The notes beneath the pieces were generated by a model. The model did not search any database, was not told where the DNA came from, and worked only from the letters and a program-made list of their open reading frames with translations. Position numbers and translations under genes: made by a program. This document shows, piece after piece, positions 61,578 through 63,304 of a stretch of DNA of 63,304 nt; the stretch's first letter is position 1; every line of letters begins with the position of its first letter. The DNA comes from Adlercreutzia mucosicola DSM 19490 (GTDB taxonomy: Bacteria > Actinomycetota > Coriobacteriia > Coriobacteriales > Eggerthellaceae), in the NCBI RefSeq assembly GCF_000422625.1, contig NZ_AUGK01000018.1, forward strand, positions 1 to 63,304, read 5' to 3'.

Positions 61578-61889
61578 ATGTCGAAGAAGCGCAAGCGGGC
61601 GCATCCGGTGCAGCCGGCGAAGCCGAAGGACGCCGTCGTGTGGCGCCAGTCGGCCGAGGAGGCGACGCTGGCGGCCAAACCGCGCTACAACGGATTCGCC
61701 TGCGGCCACGGGGCCCACGGTCCCGCGAAGTACAGCCGCGCCCGCGCTAAGCAGGCCTGGAGGCGCCAAATGCGACAAGAAGGAGCCCCTCGGGGCTCCT
61801 TCCCTTTCGTCGTCGAAGGTCGGGCACTCGCGTGCCAGATCGCAGAGGAGGCGGTCAGCTCTTCTTGCCCGCCTCGCCTTCGCCATTGA
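61578..61889 (+). CDS. Small basic protein of unknown function
   Basis: A 103-residue frame with an excellent ribosome site (AAGGAGGTGAG) before ATG 61578. The first 65 residues look like a genuine small protein: basic start MSKKRKRAHPVQPAKPKDAVVW, then GFACGHGAHGPAKYSRARAKQAWRRQMRQ with a CGHGAH motif. After residue 66 the reading passes through a perfect hairpin (61780-61801) and runs against the end of the convergent ATPase gene, so the natural stop may have been lost by frameshift. No family recognised. Confidence 0.7.
   Translation: MSKKRKRAHPVQPAKPKDAVVWRQSAEEATLAAKPRYNGFACGHGAHGPAKYSRARAKQAWRRQMRQEGAPRGSFPFVVEGRALACQIAEEAVSSSCPPRLRH
61780..61801. terminator. Bidirectional terminator inside the small reading frame
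   Basis: AAGGAGCCCC-TC-GGGGCTCCTT (61780-61801) is perfectly paired, followed by CCCTTT on plus and TCTTG on minus. It would end both the small gene and the ATPase gene, yet the small frame reads through it. Confidence 0.75.
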
Positions 61890-62970
61890 GGTACTCGGCC
61901 AAGTAGGGCACCGTTATGCTGAGGGCGCCGTCCCGGGGCGCTTCGACCACCCCAGCGTCGATAAGACGGGCGCGATAGGGTTGGAAGTAGCCGTTGTCGA
62001 TGCCGAGGGAGGCTATGACATCGGCGACGGATGCAGGCGATGTTTTTTGCGCCGCAATTGCCCGCAGCACTTCTGCATCTCGCGCAGAGAGGGCGTTGAG
62101 TGTGGGGAAGAATACGTCCTCTACGAGCTCCAATCGGGCTGCGGCAATGGCCCGATCCAGCTGGTCGCTGGAAACCTCGTCGCCCTCGGCGGTGAATTCC
62201 ACAATGTAGTAGCCAATGAGCTGCAGCAGGTAGGGGAATCCCCTTGTGGCGGCTGTGGCTCGCATGAGAAGATCGGGCGACACGAGGCGCCGCTCTCGCG
62301 CGAGGGCATCTCCATAATAGGCCATGATGTCCCCCGAGGAGAGCGGCCCCAGATGGTGCTTGCGCGCTCGGTTCAGGAATGTGAGCACTTTGTCATTGAG
62401 AACCCGGGATAAGGATCCGGGCAAGCCGGCCATAACAATGGCGACGTTCTTTCCCTCCCCGGCCAAATGCTGATAGGCAGAGGCAAGGGCCCGCATGGCA
62501 TCGGTGTTCGGCTGCACCTCGTCAACGAGCAGCAGCACCCCCTTGTCGTTCTCTGCCAGTTTGTCGCAGAGGAGGGACAGCTTGGTTCGGAAGCCGTAGT
62601 TTGCTCGAACTTCTTCGGAAAAAGTGAGGCCGAAGGAGAACCCGAGCGCTCCAGCTGAGAAGCCGCGTACCCGTGATGGCTTTTCGGAAACGAACTCGGA
62701 GCCGCCGATTTGTATGGACTCGATGATTTCCTCGAGCATATCTTCGCCGGCGGTGACGCGGGCCGGCACAAAGCCCCGGGATTTTGCCTCTTCGGCAAGC
62801 TGGAGGAGAAGAGCGGTTTTACCCATGCCCCTCTGTCCCAAGATAAGCGTCGCCCGATCCCGATGCCCTGGCTCGCGTTGAAGTCCCTTGAGGAACTGGG
62901 CGATAACGTCATCTCGGCCAACAATACGCTCAGGACGGCTACCGAAGCTGGGGTGAAACAGATTTGCCAT
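61855..62970 (-). CDS. AAA/ORC-like ATPase
   Basis: A 371-residue protein with Walker A GQRGMGKT (45-52), Walker B GVLLLVDEVQ, sensor NVAIVMAGLPGS, and a C-terminal winged-helix-like part (LRAIAAQKTSPASVADVIASLGI). This Cdc6/ORC-like AAA group with a winged helix is frequent in gut bacteria, function unknown. The start is ATG 62970; a TTG 18 bases upstream lies inside the neighbouring IS end. The IS3 element abuts the gene at about 62974, so its native promoter region has been displaced. Confidence 0.87.
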   Translation of the reverse strand: MANLFHPSFGSRPERIVGRDDVIAQFLKGLQREPGHRDRATLILGQRGMGKTALLLQLAEEAKSRGFVPARVTAGEDMLEEIIESIQIGGSEFVSEKPSRVRGFSAGALGFSFGLTFSEEVRANYGFRTKLSLLCDKLAENDKGVLLLVDEVQPNTDAMRALASAYQHLAGEGKNVAIVMAGLPGSLSRVLNDKVLTFLNRARKHHLGPLSSGDIMAYYGDALARERRLVSPDLLMRATAATRGFPYLLQLIGYYIVEFTAEGDEVSSDQLDRAIAAARLELVEDVFFPTLNALSARDAEVLRAIAAQKTSPASVADVIASLGIDNGYFQPYRARLIDAGVVEAPRDGALSITVPYLAEYLNGEGEAGKKS

Positions 62971-62973
62971 GAA

Positions 62974-63304
62974 TGAACTAGACCCCAAAAGTGGGACGGT
63001 TAAATAAAGCTCTCAAGCGGCCCTCATCGAATGGCTCCGGTACTGCACCGGGGCCATTCCTTTCAATCGGGCTTGGTAGCGTCGCGTGTTCCAATAGACG
63101 ATGTAGTCGTTTAGCTGGTCTTTGAAGGAGTCGAAGGAATCGAACTCCCGGCCGCGGTAGAACTCGTCTTTCAAGTGCCCGAAGAACCCTTCCATGCAGG
63201 CGTTGTCCAGGCAGGTCGCCTTTCTCGACATGCTCTGCGTGATGCCCATCTCCTCAAGACGCCTCTGATAGGCAAGCTGCTGGTACTGCCAGCCTTGGTC
63301 GGAG
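62974..63304 (-). mobile_element. IS3-family (IS150-type) element, right end, continuing past the window
   Basis: The element end begins TGAACTAGACCCC (62974) and continues AAAAGTGGGACGG, the TG-initiated, GACCCC-AAAA-GGGAC pattern of IS150-type ends. The transposase reads toward it on the minus strand. Confidence 0.8.
63013..63303 (-). CDS. IS3-family transposase OrfB, C-terminal fragment (truncated by window edge)
   Basis: The frame is open to the window edge and begins SDQGWQYQQLAYQRRLEEMG, the standard segment before the DDE glutamate. It continues SRKATCLDNACMEGFFGHLKDE with the catalytic Glu in CMEGFFG, and ends with DYIVYWNTRRYQARLKGMAPVQYRS. About 96 residues of the integrase core are visible. 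Confidence 0.93.
   Translation of the reverse strand, partial: SDQGWQYQQLAYQRRLEEMGITQSMSRKATCLDNACMEGFFGHLKDEFYRGREFDSFDSFKDQLNDYIVYWNTRRYQARLKGMAPVQYRSHSMRAA

Overview
The window looks like the chromosome of a high-GC Gram-positive anaerobe of the class Coriobacteriia, probably family Eggerthellaceae. This is inferred from three things. Most genes are strongly GC-biased at the third position. There are five LuxR-type regulators whose N-terminal halves are membrane-spanning. A DMSO-reductase-type molybdoenzyme cluster sits with type III glutamine synthetase, rubrerythrin and an agmatine fermentation pathway. The species cannot be named from the sequence alone.

Layout. 1-1.2 kb: the end of an integrated element (integrase tail, gene remnant, Phd/PemK-type toxin-antitoxin pair with its operator). 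1.4-2.5 kb: rplM-rpsI. 2.9-8.4 kb: L-rhamnose catabolism (kinase, isomerase, aldolase, MFS importer). 8.7-10.8 kb: glnN. 11.2-13.2 kb: a TPR protein of unknown role. 13.4-17.3 kb: a response regulator divergent from an ABC ATPase/permease/short sensor kinase set resembling lantibiotic-immunity or bacitracin-type detoxification modules. 17.4-24.5 kb: a second two-component system divergent from a VTC-domain / DUF4956 / beta-helix lipoprotein cluster, with a four-half-site operator between them. 24.8-36.5 kb: a membrane LuxR regulator divergent from an orphan molybdoenzyme complex (unknown 226-aa protein, catalytic subunit without Tat leader, four-cluster ferredoxin, membrane anchor, TorD chaperone fused to a ferredoxin), followed by two UraA-type permeases and an MFS carrier. 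36.6-40.5 kb: a DUF4143 ATPase, a TrpR-like protein and an IS110 element with a probable bridge-RNA region. 41-54.5 kb: accessory region with exported lipoprotein hydrolases (two C45/Ntn acyl-amide hydrolases and one YtcJ-type amidohydrolase), each next to its own membrane LuxR regulator. One of these intergenic promoters is split by an ISLre2 element with a 9-bp target duplication. Carbamate kinase lies between the two C45 loci. 54.8-58.8 kb: putrescine carbamoyltransferase, agmatine/putrescine antiporter and agmatine deiminase. 58.9-63.3 kb: M18 aminopeptidase, rubrerythrin, a small conserved-looking protein, an AAA ATPase and the end of an IS3-family element.

How the parts work together. 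Agmatine enters in exchange for putrescine, is deiminated to N-carbamoylputrescine, and is phosphorolysed to putrescine plus carbamoyl phosphate. Carbamate kinase (about 10 kb upstream) turns the latter into ATP, CO2 and ammonia. Rhamnose is split to dihydroxyacetone phosphate and lactaldehyde. The most unusual material is (i) the repeated pairing of secreted lipoprotein hydrolases with membrane-embedded LuxR sensors, suggesting that the substrate or product of the hydrolase is sensed at the membrane, and (ii) the uncharacterised molybdoenzyme complex linked to nucleobase-type permeases. Several dispersed repeat families and palindromes occupy the gaps; one repeat has become the C-terminal codons of a sensor kinase.
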